Below, piece after piece: positions 38,943-48,523 of a stretch of DNA of 64,000 nucleotides. The position numbers and the translations under genes are program-made. Positions within the stretch are counted from its first letter, which is position 1. Every line of letters begins with the position of its first letter. The notes under the pieces are model-generated. The model ran no database searches. It had not been told where the DNA came from and worked only from the letters and a program-made list of their open reading frames with translations. The stretch lies in assembly GCA_001899335.1 (NCBI GenBank), contig MOYE01000008.1, positions 131,759-195,758 of the forward strand, in the 5' to 3' direction. This DNA is from Candidatus Gastranaerophilus phascolarcticola. Its GTDB lineage: Bacteria; Cyanobacteriota; Vampirovibrionia; Gastranaerophilales; Gastranaerophilaceae.

Positions 38943-39914
38943 TTAAGCCTGTACCGGTTTAGTCTGTTTGTCGTTCCAAAATTCAATAAGCATTGAACAG
39001 AAGAAGATACTTGAATAAGTACCGATTGCGATACCTAAAATCATCGCCAAAACGAAATCTTTTGTTGTGACACCGCCAAAGAAGTAGAGCGCCAAAAGGG
39101 TTAATAACGTTGTCAAAGAAGTATTAATACTTCTTGCCAAAGTTTGATTAACAGACGCGTCAACGATTTCGCCAAAAGTCATTTTCTTAGAATAGTATCT
39201 CAGGTTTTCACGGATTCTGTCGAACGTAACGATTGTATCGTGAACAGAGAAACCGATTACGGTAAGAACCGCCGTGATAAATAACCCATCGATTTGAACG
39301 TTAAACAACAAGCCCAAAATTGAGAATACACCGACAACGAAAAGTACGTCGTGCGCAACACCCAAAATCGCAGCGAGTGCGTAATCAAATCTAAATCTTA
39401 CAGAAAGATAAGCTACTATACCTAAGAAAGCCAATGTTAAAACGATTAAAGAATTTTTGAACAATTCTTTACCAAGAGTAGGACCTACCGAACTTACAGA
39501 AATCAATTCAGAAGACGGAAATTCTGACTGCATAACAGTTGTAATTTTATCCAAATCTTGAGAATCTTTGTCGATAAATTTAGTTCTGATTGAAATAATT
39601 GTTTCAACATTTTTGTTTTCAGCCGTTGGGGTTACGCCCAAAATCTGAATATAAGGGTTTTCAATTCCCGCGCCGTCCAAATTGTGACGCAATGTCGCAA
39701 GCTGGTCTTTATCGTCAATTCTTACTTTTTCCGGAACCGCGAATTGTGAAATTGTACCGCCGGTGTAATCAATACCGACTTTCAACGGTGCGTGGTTTGG
39801 ATATGTTGCCATTGAAATGCCCATTGCAATAAGTCCCGGCAACAATAGAAGTGCGGATAAAACCATCCACAACCATCTGTATTTAACTACGTGAACTATA
39901 TGTTTATTACTCAT
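38943..39914 (-). CDS. secF: Protein translocase subunit SecF
   Basis: IDYTGGTISQF, VIGFSVHDTIVTFDRIRENL, SINTSLTTLLTLLALYFFGG. Confidence 0.96.
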   Translation of the reverse strand: MSNKHIVHVVKYRWLWMVLSALLLLPGLIAMGISMATYPNHAPLKVGIDYTGGTISQFAVPEKVRIDDKDQLATLRHNLDGAGIENPYIQILGVTPTAENKNVETIISIRTKFIDKDSQDLDKITTVMQSEFPSSELISVSSVGPTLGKELFKNSLIVLTLAFLGIVAYLSVRFRFDYALAAILGVAHDVLFVVGVFSILGLLFNVQIDGLFITAVLTVIGFSVHDTIVTFDRIRENLRYYSKKMTFGEIVDASVNQTLARSINTSLTTLLTLLALYFFGGVTTKDFVLAMILGIAIGTYSSIFFCSMLIEFWNDKQTKPVQA

Positions 39915-39925
39915 CTGTTTTCTCC

Positions 39926-41233
39926 TTAATCCAAAATACCGAAACGAGCTTTTTCACGTTTAGTTTCACTAGCCGTATAAGCCGAATCAATTTCATCTTT
40001 ACGTAATCCGAAGAGTTGCGGATATTTCAACTCACCTGTTCCGAAGATCAAGTGCATAAAGTTTTTGGTTATTGTAATCGCACTAAACATAGAAACCATT
40101 ACACCTAACGCCAATGTTAAAGCGAAACCTTTAACAATGCTTGTGCCCCAGAAATAAAGGATTGCACAGGTAATGATTGTTGTCATGTTTGAGTCAAAAA
40201 TACTTGTGAACGCTCTGTCAAAGCCTGAATTAATCGCTGTATAGAGGTTTCTGCCTGCGCGAAGTTCTTCTTTTGTACGTTCAAAAATCAGGATATTTGC
40301 GTCAACCGCCATACCGATACTCAGGATAAAACCTGCGATACCAGCAAGCGTAAGCGTTACCGGAATTGTTACGAACAAAGCGAACAAAATCAAGCTATAA
40401 ATTATAAGTGCAATGTTTGCAATCATGCCGGGAACTCTATAATAAGCAAGCATAAACAGCATTACGAGTCCTAAGCCCAAAAGTCCTGCGAACTTGGATT
40501 TTTCCAAACTGTCTGCACCAAGCGTTGGTCCAACGATGTTTTCTTCAACGATATCCGCCGGAACCGGAAGCGCACCAGCGTTAAGAAGTTTTACCATTCT
40601 GTCCGCCTCTTCGTAAGCGAAGCCGTCGCTGCCTGAAATTTGAGCACGTCCGAGTAAAATCGGCTCACGGATTACAGGCGCGGATTGGAGGTCTCCGCCA
40701 AAGAAAATTGCCATTTGTTTACCAACCAAATCAGTTGTTAATTGAGCAAACTTTTTGGTACCTTCCGCGTTGAATTCCAAATCTACAACCCATTTTCCGG
40801 CACTGTCGGTAGAAAGAATAGATTTTGACAAATCCTTACCGGTTAAGCCTGTAGCTTCCCAAATCTGATTGCCGTTTTTATCAACGCCGTTTTCTTTTTT
40901 AAATTCCAATTCAGCGGTATCACCAATGAACGCTTTTGCCTCTTTCAAGTCAGAAACGTTAGGGATTTCAACCAATAAACGTTTTTCACCGACCTGCTGA
41001 ACAACAGTTTCCGCAACGCCCAGTTTGTTTACACGGTTTTCGATAGCGAATTTCAATCTATCCATAACTTCAGGCGTAATTTTTGCTAAAGTATCTGTAG
41101 TTTTCGCCTCCAAGGTCAATCTGGAACCGCCGATTAAATCCAGCCCGAGTTTTGGCGGATTTAAACAAATTACGACAATTGAGGCAATAGTTATTGCCAC
41201 AATCACCCAGAACATAATCAATTTGTTTTTCAC
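39926..41233 (-). CDS. secD: Protein translocase subunit SecD
   Basis: LGLDLIGGSRLTLEA, LSIGMAVDANILIFERTKEELRAG. Confidence 0.96.
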   Translation of the reverse strand: MKNKLIMFWVIVAITIASIVVICLNPPKLGLDLIGGSRLTLEAKTTDTLAKITPEVMDRLKFAIENRVNKLGVAETVVQQVGEKRLLVEIPNVSDLKEAKAFIGDTAELEFKKENGVDKNGNQIWEATGLTGKDLSKSILSTDSAGKWVVDLEFNAEGTKKFAQLTTDLVGKQMAIFFGGDLQSAPVIREPILLGRAQISGSDGFAYEEADRMVKLLNAGALPVPADIVEENIVGPTLGADSLEKSKFAGLLGLGLVMLFMLAYYRVPGMIANIALIIYSLILFALFVTIPVTLTLAGIAGFILSIGMAVDANILIFERTKEELRAGRNLYTAINSGFDRAFTSIFDSNMTTIITCAILYFWGTSIVKGFALTLALGVMVSMFSAITITKNFMHLIFGTGELKYPQLFGLRKDEIDSAYTASETKREKARFGILD

Positions 41234-41300
41234 TTTTTTATTCCTCTTTTACTAATAATTTTAAATCATATTCCTAACAAGAAAACTATAGCCCATAAGA

Positions 41301-42200
41301 CTATAGTTCATCTTGATAAAACGCGTCAATTACCGCAAATAATTCAGCTTTTGCCTCGTCTGAAAGCTCAACCAGCGGACGTCTGACATATTCTTCAATA
41401 ATTCCTTTATGAGCAAGAACCGCTTTGACAGGAATTGGGTTCGGTGCCATAAATAACTTTCTGAAACTTGGGAAAAGTTTTCTGTGCATATTCAATGCAA
41501 CGTTAAGGTTTCCTGTTTTGAAGTTTCTAATCATAGACTTCATTTCACAGCCAAACACGTGAGATGCAACAGAAATTACGCCTTGCGCACCGAGTGCCAT
41601 CATTGGGAGAGTAAGGCTGTCGTCGCCTGAATAGATAACAAAATCTTCCGGACAAATGCACTTCATTTCGCTAATTGCATCCATATCGCCGCAGCTTTGC
41701 TTGATTGCAGCGATATTTGAATATTTGTTTGCCAATTTAGCAACTGTTTCCGGCAGCATATTCACACCTGTTCTGCCCGGAATGTTGTAAAGAATAATCG
41801 GCAAATCTGTACTTTCCGCAATTGCAGAAAAGTGTTCAATCATTCCTTGTTGATTAGGCTTGTTGTAATACGGAACAACAGATAAAAGCGCGTCAACATC
41901 TTCTTTTTGCGCCAATTTGGCAGTTCTGCAAGCCGTTTTAGTACAATTTGAACTAGCGTTCATAATAACTTTGCATGCATTTGCTGATGCACGTTTAACA
42001 GTACTTAAAAGTTCAATTTCCTCCTCGTGCGTAAGAGTAGGGCTTTCGCCTGTAGTACCTGCAACCAGAATACTGTCACTACCGTTATTTAATAAATGCT
42101 TAACTAAAATTTCAACCTTGTTATAATTAATCTCTCTTTTAGCGTCAAACGGCGTAACCATTGCGGTAATAACTTCACCTGCATCAATTCTGTATTCCAT
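41301..42200 (-). CDS. dapA: 4-hydroxy-tetrahydrodipicolinate synthase
   Basis: VAGTTGESPTLTHEEE, VVPYYNKPNQQGMIEHF, YNIPGRTGVNM. Confidence 0.96.
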   Translation of the reverse strand: MEYRIDAGEVITAMVTPFDAKREINYNKVEILVKHLLNNGSDSILVAGTTGESPTLTHEEEIELLSTVKRASANACKVIMNASSNCTKTACRTAKLAQKEDVDALLSVVPYYNKPNQQGMIEHFSAIAESTDLPIILYNIPGRTGVNMLPETVAKLANKYSNIAAIKQSCGDMDAISEMKCICPEDFVIYSGDDSLTLPMMALGAQGVISVASHVFGCEMKSMIRNFKTGNLNVALNMHRKLFPSFRKLFMAPNPIPVKAVLAHKGIIEEYVRRPLVELSDEAKAELFAVIDAFYQDEL

Positions 42201-42287
42201 AAAATACCTCGCTTTACAATAATCCCATAATCGTAACTATTATACGACAAAAGAAAGCGAATAACCTAATATATTAAGAAGAATTAA

Positions 42288-43139
42288 TTATGAAAACAAT
42301 TTTTGCATTTTAGAAAACATTGAAACTAAGTCCTCTTTGTAATAATTTCCATTGAGAACTACATCAACTTTTTCTTTATGCGGTTTAATATGAAGTTCAG
42401 CGGAAGCTGTCATATATTTCCACATTTGAAGCGCCTCTTCTTTTGTTTTATCACGGCTTGCCGCACGCTCAACGTGACGGGTCAAACGGGTTTCTTCATC
42501 CAAATCCACGTAAATTGTAACGTCAAATTTCTTATCTAAATCATTCCACATTGAGGCGATACCCTCAACGAGAACAACCTTTGCAGATTTTACGGGCGTT
42601 TGATTTTTGATGCAAACCCCGTTACTTAAATTCATTTTCGGAATACAAATATCTTTGCCGTGAGCAATATCATCAAGCGCACGTTCAAGTTCATCCAAAT
42701 CAAACGCGCTCGGACCTTCAAGGTCAACGCCGGCAGCTAAAGCATTACCGTAATTTCCGTATTTTTCATAATAGCAGGAGATATCCTGATAAAAATTATC
42801 GCAGCTGATAAATGAACATTCAATGCCCATATCAAGAATAAATTGTTTTAAATTCTGCGTAAAACAAGATTTTCCGCTTGCGCTCTCACCGGTAATCGCA
42901 ATCATTATCGGACGCTCTTGTTTTAATAAACGTTGTATTTTATACAAAAAATCCGATTTCAAAGAAACGAAAACCGGATTTTCAATTTGATTATTATATT
43001 TTAAAAGAGACTTCATTTCCTCATGTTTTCTAAACATTTCAAGAGGCAACACATGAGAAATTGGTTCGTTTGCGCTTTTTAGCGCTTTTTCTGCTGACAA
43101 CAAACTAACTTTTTCCATAATAGATTTATCTACCGCCAT
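42288..43139 (-). CDS. Uridine kinase/phosphoribulokinase-like P-loop kinase
   Basis: AITGESASGKSCFTQNL, SCDNFYQDISCYY, VEGIASMWNDLDKKFDVTIYVDLDEETRLTRHVERAASRD. Confidence 0.85.
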   Translation of the reverse strand: MAVDKSIMEKVSLLSAEKALKSANEPISHVLPLEMFRKHEEMKSLLKYNNQIENPVFVSLKSDFLYKIQRLLKQERPIMIAITGESASGKSCFTQNLKQFILDMGIECSFISCDNFYQDISCYYEKYGNYGNALAAGVDLEGPSAFDLDELERALDDIAHGKDICIPKMNLSNGVCIKNQTPVKSAKVVLVEGIASMWNDLDKKFDVTIYVDLDEETRLTRHVERAASRDKTKEEALQMWKYMTASAELHIKPHKEKVDVVLNGNYYKEDLVSMFSKMQKLFS

Positions 43140-43265
43140 ATAAAAATTCCTTGTTTAACATTATATCAAAAACACCTAAAAAAAATTATTGCGTGGCAAA
43201 TATATGAATTTTTGTAAACATTCTTGATACCTTGCGAACCTTCTAAAATATGTTATAATAATAAA

Positions 43266-43337
43266 AAGCAGTTCTTCGCCGCCCCGCCTCGCTGAACCGC
43301 GAGTCGTGCACGGCTACGCTGTCTAGTAGCATAAAGG
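43266..43337 (+). repeat. Second copy of the GC-rich hairpin repeat (intergenic)
   Basis: AAGCAGTTCTTCGCCGCC...CTCGC-TGAACC-GCGAG...CGGCTACGCTGTCTAGTAGC; matches the reverse complement of 21320-21383. Confidence 0.7.
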
Positions 43338-43346
43338 GAGTAAAAT

Positions 43347-44825
43347 ATGTTCAAAAACAAGAAAATGCAATACGTTATCAAAACCTGTTCAAGCGAAGAC
43401 ACACAGGCACTTCAAAATTTGCTTAACGAAATGTCTATGAACGGCTGGGAACTTTATACGATTAACGAAGTTGAAGTTGATGAAGGCTATCAATACAATT
43501 GCATTTTTATGATGGAGGCGGAAGATGAAAACTACGCCCAAAATACGGACGAAATAAATATTTCTAATTTCAAAAGCCAAATGGAAAAACTTCTTTCTCC
43601 AAAACTTACTCCGTACGAGGCGTGCCTTGAAATTCAGCAAAAAATCAAGGAAGTAAAGGGCAAAATTGCCAAGGCTAAAAAGGAACTTGAGAACGAGGCA
43701 CCGGCATCTCTTGGCAGAAAGCGGCTTAATGACCGGATTTCGGCGGGATTACGCGAGCTTGAAGAGCTAAAACGCCAGCTTGCAGAAACGACTTCTCCTG
43801 ACGGGATGTACAAAAAACTTCGCGAAGACAAACTTTCAATTTCTTTGAGTGAAGAAATTTTAGGCTATATTGATGCGGAACAAGATATTGATGAAGAGGA
43901 ACTTGTTGCTGAAACGGTCAAACTTCGTCTCAAACTCACGGAAGAACTCGGGTATGTTATCCCGAAAATCATTTTCAAAGACGACGAGACTTTAAGCCCT
44001 TATGAATACGCAATAAAAATTCGCGGTTTAGAAGTCTTTAGGGGAACGGTTTATCCTAACCATCTTATGTTTTTCGTTGATAATCTTTTGACTAACAAAA
44101 AAATTAAAGACGCAATTTATGATATTGACCCGATTACTGAAAAGAAAATCGTTTGGATCGCGAAAGAAAAATGCAAAGATTTTTGGGAAAAAGGTCTTTC
44201 CGGTGCGCAATGCATAACGCGTGCGCTGGAATTTATTGCGGTAAAATTTGTTGATGAAATTCTCGACTACAATGAACTCGATAATTACATTGAAGTTGTT
44301 GACGATAACAATTCTTATCTAATCGAAAACTTAATCCCTGAATACCTAACATTAGCGGATTTAAGATATATTTTAACAAGCCTTATCACCGAAAAAGTTT
44401 CAATAAAAGATATTACGTTTATTTTGGAAAAAATAAATGATTTTGCAAACGACTGCGACAAAACGGATATTTTAAGAAAGCTGCGGCTTTCAATCGGACG
44501 CCAGATTACGAAAAGTTACGTAAATGAAGATGGAATTATTCCTGCACTTGAAATTACGGAGGATTCATTGTTAAATGTTTGTGAAACCGCTGTTGAGGAA
44601 GATGAAGCAGAAGAAATCATCAAAATCGACGCAAAATACGCAGACCAGCTGGCGAAAAAGATTGAAAAACTTATGAAAAAATACGATTGCAGAACGATAA
44701 TTGTTCCGTTGGAATTTAGACACCTGATTTTCAAGATGCTTTCAAGTTATTTCAACGAAGTTTCAGTACTGGCGCGTGAAGAGGTTTCATTCTACGCACC
44801 GATTGAAATCTTTGAGGAACTCTAA
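43347..44825 (+). CDS. Soluble FlhA C-terminal-domain-like (FHIPEP) protein with N-terminal DUF4177-like domain
   Basis: LRLKLTEELGYVIPKIIFKDDETLSPYEYAIKIRGLEVFRGTVYPNHLMFF; LIPEYLTLADLRYILTSLITEKVSIKDITFILEKINDFA; TIIVPLEFRHLIFKMLSSYFNEVSVLAREEV resemble FlhA cytoplasmic domain motifs; no TM region. Confidence 0.75.
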   Translation: MFKNKKMQYVIKTCSSEDTQALQNLLNEMSMNGWELYTINEVEVDEGYQYNCIFMMEAEDENYAQNTDEINISNFKSQMEKLLSPKLTPYEACLEIQQKIKEVKGKIAKAKKELENEAPASLGRKRLNDRISAGLRELEELKRQLAETTSPDGMYKKLREDKLSISLSEEILGYIDAEQDIDEEELVAETVKLRLKLTEELGYVIPKIIFKDDETLSPYEYAIKIRGLEVFRGTVYPNHLMFFVDNLLTNKKIKDAIYDIDPITEKKIVWIAKEKCKDFWEKGLSGAQCITRALEFIAVKFVDEILDYNELDNYIEVVDDNNSYLIENLIPEYLTLADLRYILTSLITEKVSIKDITFILEKINDFANDCDKTDILRKLRLSIGRQITKSYVNEDGIIPALEITEDSLLNVCETAVEEDEAEEIIKIDAKYADQLAKKIEKLMKKYDCRTIIVPLEFRHLIFKMLSSYFNEVSVLAREEVSFYAPIEIFEEL

Positions 44826-44828
44826 TTA

Positions 44829-45347
44829 ATGGCAAACCGTATAGTAATATTTTCAGGCAAACAGTTTTCAGGTAAGGATACACTTGCAAAGATAATGTTG
44901 GAAAAGATGCCGACATTCAGACGTTTCGCAATGGGGGACGTAATAAAAGACACATTCGCGAAACAAAAAGGCTTAACTGTTGCTGAAATTGAAACAAATA
45001 AACCTTTCTACCGTCCGGAACTAATAAAACTCGGTGACTGGGGACGGGCTCAAGATCCTGATTTTTGGTTGAAAAAGATTATCTCCCAAGACGGTGATAT
45101 TTTTGTAACAGACGTTAGAAAGCAGCACGAATACGATGTTTTTAAAGCGGCAGGTGCAAAATCAATCCGCGTAGAATCTCCGCGTGAAATGCGTGCGCAA
45201 CGCGGGCAACTTGTGAACGAAAACGACCTTACCGAAACCGAACTTGATAACGTCAAAGACTGGGATTTTGTCGTTCACAATGATGCCGGTCTTAATGAAC
45301 TCAAAGAAAAAGCGATGCATATTATTCAGGCATTAACACAGAAATAA
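44829..45347 (+). CDS. P-loop nucleoside monophosphate kinase-like protein
   Basis: IVIFSGKQFSGKDTLAKIML, DIFVTDVRKQHEYDVFK. Confidence 0.75.
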   Translation: MANRIVIFSGKQFSGKDTLAKIMLEKMPTFRRFAMGDVIKDTFAKQKGLTVAEIETNKPFYRPELIKLGDWGRAQDPDFWLKKIISQDGDIFVTDVRKQHEYDVFKAAGAKSIRVESPREMRAQRGQLVNENDLTETELDNVKDWDFVVHNDAGLNELKEKAMHIIQALTQK

Positions 45348-46647
45348 CAGCGTTATTGATGTCTAAATATTTACGTACTGCGGTTTCAAGGTCTTCAATT
45401 GTGATATTTTCAAGGTCACGCAAATACTCTTCTACGAGTTTTAAATCTCCGCAAACTGTCATATAATAACCGATTGTTTCGCCAATTTCGCTTACGGTTT
45501 CAGCGTTTTCTGCAAAACGGGATTTCGTTTTCTTCTTGGCTTTCATCAATTCTTCTGCCGTAATTTTTTCACTCAAAAGTTTAGCGAGTTCTGCCTTAAT
45601 CATTTCGATAACAGTGTCTTTCTTTTCAGGGCGGAAGTTCGCCTGAATAAAGAAATTATTTCCGTCTTTAAACTGATAGTGCGTTGAATCCGCATAATTA
45701 ACAACAGGTTCCGCAACTTTTTCAATTAAGTTTTGATAAAGTCTTGAACTTGTACCCTCGCCGAGAATAATACTGATTAAATCAAGCGCAATATTGTCTT
45801 TCAGCTCGCGCGCTTTCGGACCGAGGAACCCGAACATTACATATCCGGTGTTTGCATTTGTCGTATTTTCAACGACTTTTGTTTCACAAACCGGCGTATC
45901 AATTACGTTTTCGCGCTGCGGAGCTTTTTTCGTACCGCTAAAGTCAAAACCTTTTTCAACCGCTGCAAGAACTTTTTCTTTGTCAAAATCGCCGACAACA
46001 ATAGTCGTAATATTTTCAGGCGTGTAGTGGGTTTTGTAATAATCCATGATTTGCGCTCTGGTCACCTGCGAAATAATTTCAGGCGTTCCGATAACATCAC
46101 GCTTGTACGGATGCTGCGTATACATATTGTAATTGCAAGCATTATAAACCTTTGTCCAGTTTTGGTCTTTGCGCATTCTGATTTCTTCGATTACAACGTG
46201 GCGTTCGCGCTTGTCTGTAACGGCAGCGTCGTTCAAATCAAACGGTGCGCCAATTTCAACATCAGGCAAAATCGCACCGGTCATCATATCTGCGTGCAAA
46301 TCAATTGCCAGATAAAGGTTTTCATCATTCTCACCTTTTGGAAGCGTTACATAATAGAATGTGTAATCTTTCCAGGTCGCCGCGTTTACAATTCCGCCTT
46401 TTGCCTCTAAAATTCTGTCAAATTCTCCAACCTTAAATCTTTCTGTGCCCTTGAACATAAGGTGTTCAAGGAAGTGTGAAATCCCGTTATTAGAGTCATC
46501 CTCGTTAATAGAACCTGTTTTTACCCAGCTAGAAACGTTAACGAGTTCACCCTCTTTGTGCGCAAGAATAATTTTATGCCCGTTCTCGCGTTCATAAACC
46601 TCTACATTCTCTGTCAGGTACGGATATTCAACAAAACTTTTTTTCAT
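45322..46647 (-). CDS. M16 family zinc metallopeptidase
   Basis: GISHFLEHLMFKGTERF (HxxEH), processing-peptidase architecture; start set at MKKSFVEYPYL. Confidence 0.95.
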   Translation of the reverse strand: MKKSFVEYPYLTENVEVYERENGHKIILAHKEGELVNVSSWVKTGSINEDDSNNGISHFLEHLMFKGTERFKVGEFDRILEAKGGIVNAATWKDYTFYYVTLPKGENDENLYLAIDLHADMMTGAILPDVEIGAPFDLNDAAVTDKRERHVVIEEIRMRKDQNWTKVYNACNYNMYTQHPYKRDVIGTPEIISQVTRAQIMDYYKTHYTPENITTIVVGDFDKEKVLAAVEKGFDFSGTKKAPQRENVIDTPVCETKVVENTTNANTGYVMFGFLGPKARELKDNIALDLISIILGEGTSSRLYQNLIEKVAEPVVNYADSTHYQFKDGNNFFIQANFRPEKKDTVIEMIKAELAKLLSEKITAEELMKAKKKTKSRFAENAETVSEIGETIGYYMTVCGDLKLVEEYLRDLENITIEDLETAVRKYLDINNAVISVLMPE

Positions 46648-46712
46648 AAAAACTTCCTTTACAATTAACAATATTATAACGCAAACAAAAATTTTTGGAT
46701 TATAATTTATGA

Positions 46713-47399
46713 ATGGGTATTATTAATCGTTTGAAAAATAAAGTTGTTGTGTCCTGTCAGGCGATGCCAAACGAGCCGTTTTACAATGAGATGTGTATGA
46801 TTGCGATGATGAAATCCGTTGTAAAAGGCGGAGCCGGCGGACTTCGTGTCGCAGGAGCGCGTGATGTAAGAAATGCAAAAGGGCTTTTTGACCTGCCTGT
46901 AATCGGGCTTACAAAACCAGCTGTAATCCCTGCGAACTGGAAAGAGATTGTTTATATAACGCCGTCAATTAAGGATACACTGGAGCTTATCAAAGCTGGC
47001 GCAGATATTGTTGCATTTGACGGAACCCAGCGTCCTCACGAGGGCTGCACAATTGAGGAAATAATCAAATATATTCACATAAATCAGCGGCTTGCGATGG
47101 CGGATATTTCAACGCTTGAAGAGGGAATATTGGCGGAGAAAGCCGGAGCGGATATAATTTCCACAACGCTTTCGGGATATACACAAAACTCACCGAATGA
47201 GGGTGACGGACCGGATTTTGAGTTATTGGAAAAACTTGTCAAAAACGTAAAGGCACCAGTTGTGCTTGAGGGAAGAATTTGGACACCTGAACAGGTTCAG
47301 GAGGCGTTCAGCCTGGGCGCTCACTGCGTGGTAATAGGTTCGGCAATAACACGCCCGCAGCTTATTACAAAAAGATTTGTGCAAAATAGAGGGATATAA
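46713..47399 (+). CDS. nanE: N-acylglucosamine-6-phosphate 2-epimerase
   Basis: VVSCQAMPNEPFYNEMCMIAMMKSVVKGGAGGLRVAG; ADIISTTLSGYT; APVVLEGRIWTPEQV. Confidence 0.95.
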   Translation: MGIINRLKNKVVVSCQAMPNEPFYNEMCMIAMMKSVVKGGAGGLRVAGARDVRNAKGLFDLPVIGLTKPAVIPANWKEIVYITPSIKDTLELIKAGADIVAFDGTQRPHEGCTIEEIIKYIHINQRLAMADISTLEEGILAEKAGADIISTTLSGYTQNSPNEGDGPDFELLEKLVKNVKAPVVLEGRIWTPEQVQEAFSLGAHCVVIGSAITRPQLITKRFVQNRGI

Positions 47400-48265
47400 T
47401 GAAAACAGCATTGGTTATTGATATTGGCGGAACAAAAATTTATAACACAATCATCAACGAAAACGGCGAAATCATCGCTGATATTGAAAAACGTCCGACT
47501 CCAAAAACTTTTGGTGAAATAAGAGCAGCGTTTGAAGAAATTATCAGAAAGCACGAGGACAAAGTTGATATCATCGGGGTTTCAACGTGCGGCGCCGTAA
47601 ACAATGAAAACACAGGGATTTTAGGTTCAACAGGAAACATTGCTGCAGACTACCCGTCAATGGATTTCCAATCACTTTCAAAGAAACGTGTTTTTGTAGA
47701 AAACGACGCCAACGCAGCAGCGTGGGCTGAACACGTAATCGGAGCATCAAAAGGTATGCCGTACTCAATAATGCTGACATTTGGAACAGGAGTAGGCGGC
47801 GGTATTATTGTAAATAACAAACTTTATAAGGGCAAAAGCGGCGCCGCAGGCGAAATGCACTTTAAATTACGCACTGACAAACACCGCAAATGCACCTGCG
47901 GCGCCTGGGACTGTTTTGAAATTTACACCTCCGGCACCGGGCTAAAAATTACCGCCGAGGAAATGAGCGGGAACCCTAATATTACGACTTATGACGTTAT
48001 AGAGGGCAAAATGACCGACATCATTAACCGTTGGCAAAACGATGTTTTAGCGGGTTTAATTGGCTTAGCAAACCTTTTCGACCCGGATGTTATCGTGCTT
48101 TCAGGTTCGCTCGGGGACTTTTTGGACGCGGAATATTTAGAGCGCGAAGTAAACAAAGAAATCGTAACCCAGCCGTTAAAAGTTCGCCACGCAACGACAG
48201 GGAACTATTCCGGAATGATTGGAGCAGGACTTCTAGCACTGGAGAAAACTCTTACCGACCAGTAG
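47399..48265 (+). CDS. ROK-family kinase (NanK-like)
   Basis: VIDIGGTKIYNTII, VENDANAAAWAEHV, LTFGTGVGGGIIV; overlaps the nanE stop. Confidence 0.93.
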   Translation: MKTALVIDIGGTKIYNTIINENGEIIADIEKRPTPKTFGEIRAAFEEIIRKHEDKVDIIGVSTCGAVNNENTGILGSTGNIAADYPSMDFQSLSKKRVFVENDANAAAWAEHVIGASKGMPYSIMLTFGTGVGGGIIVNNKLYKGKSGAAGEMHFKLRTDKHRKCTCGAWDCFEIYTSGTGLKITAEEMSGNPNITTYDVIEGKMTDIINRWQNDVLAGLIGLANLFDPDVIVLSGSLGDFLDAEYLEREVNKEIVTQPLKVRHATTGNYSGMIGAGLLALEKTLTDQ

Positions 48266-48304
48266 AGGCATTTTACAAACATCGTGACGAATAGGAGAAA
48301 AACA

Positions 48305-48523
48305 ATGGGTAAAGCTAAGAAAAGGAGTTTTCAACTTGGGATTTATGACCGGTTTTCAAGCCTTAGCCGTGAGGATGCCGTGAAAACGGTTGTAAAACTT
48401 TTAGAAGAAAACCACCGTGATGCAGATAATCTTATAACGCTTTTTGGTATGAGTGCAGAAGAAATTTTAGAGGCAGGCGCGAGTTATGAAGCCGTCAAAA
48501 GCAAAGAAGGGCTTTTGAAATGA
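48305..48523 (+). CDS. Small hypothetical protein
   Basis: MGKAKKRSFQLGIYDRFSSLSREDAVKTVVKLLEENHRDADNLITLFGMSAEEILEAGASYEAVKSKEGLLK; overlaps the UbiA start. Confidence 0.6.
   Translation: MGKAKKRSFQLGIYDRFSSLSREDAVKTVVKLLEENHRDADNLITLFGMSAEEILEAGASYEAVKSKEGLLK

Noticed and set aside
41284-41308. AACTATAG...CTATAGTT inverted repeat near the dapA stop
   Set aside because: Most simply a weak terminator or end-of-gene hairpin; nothing unusual.
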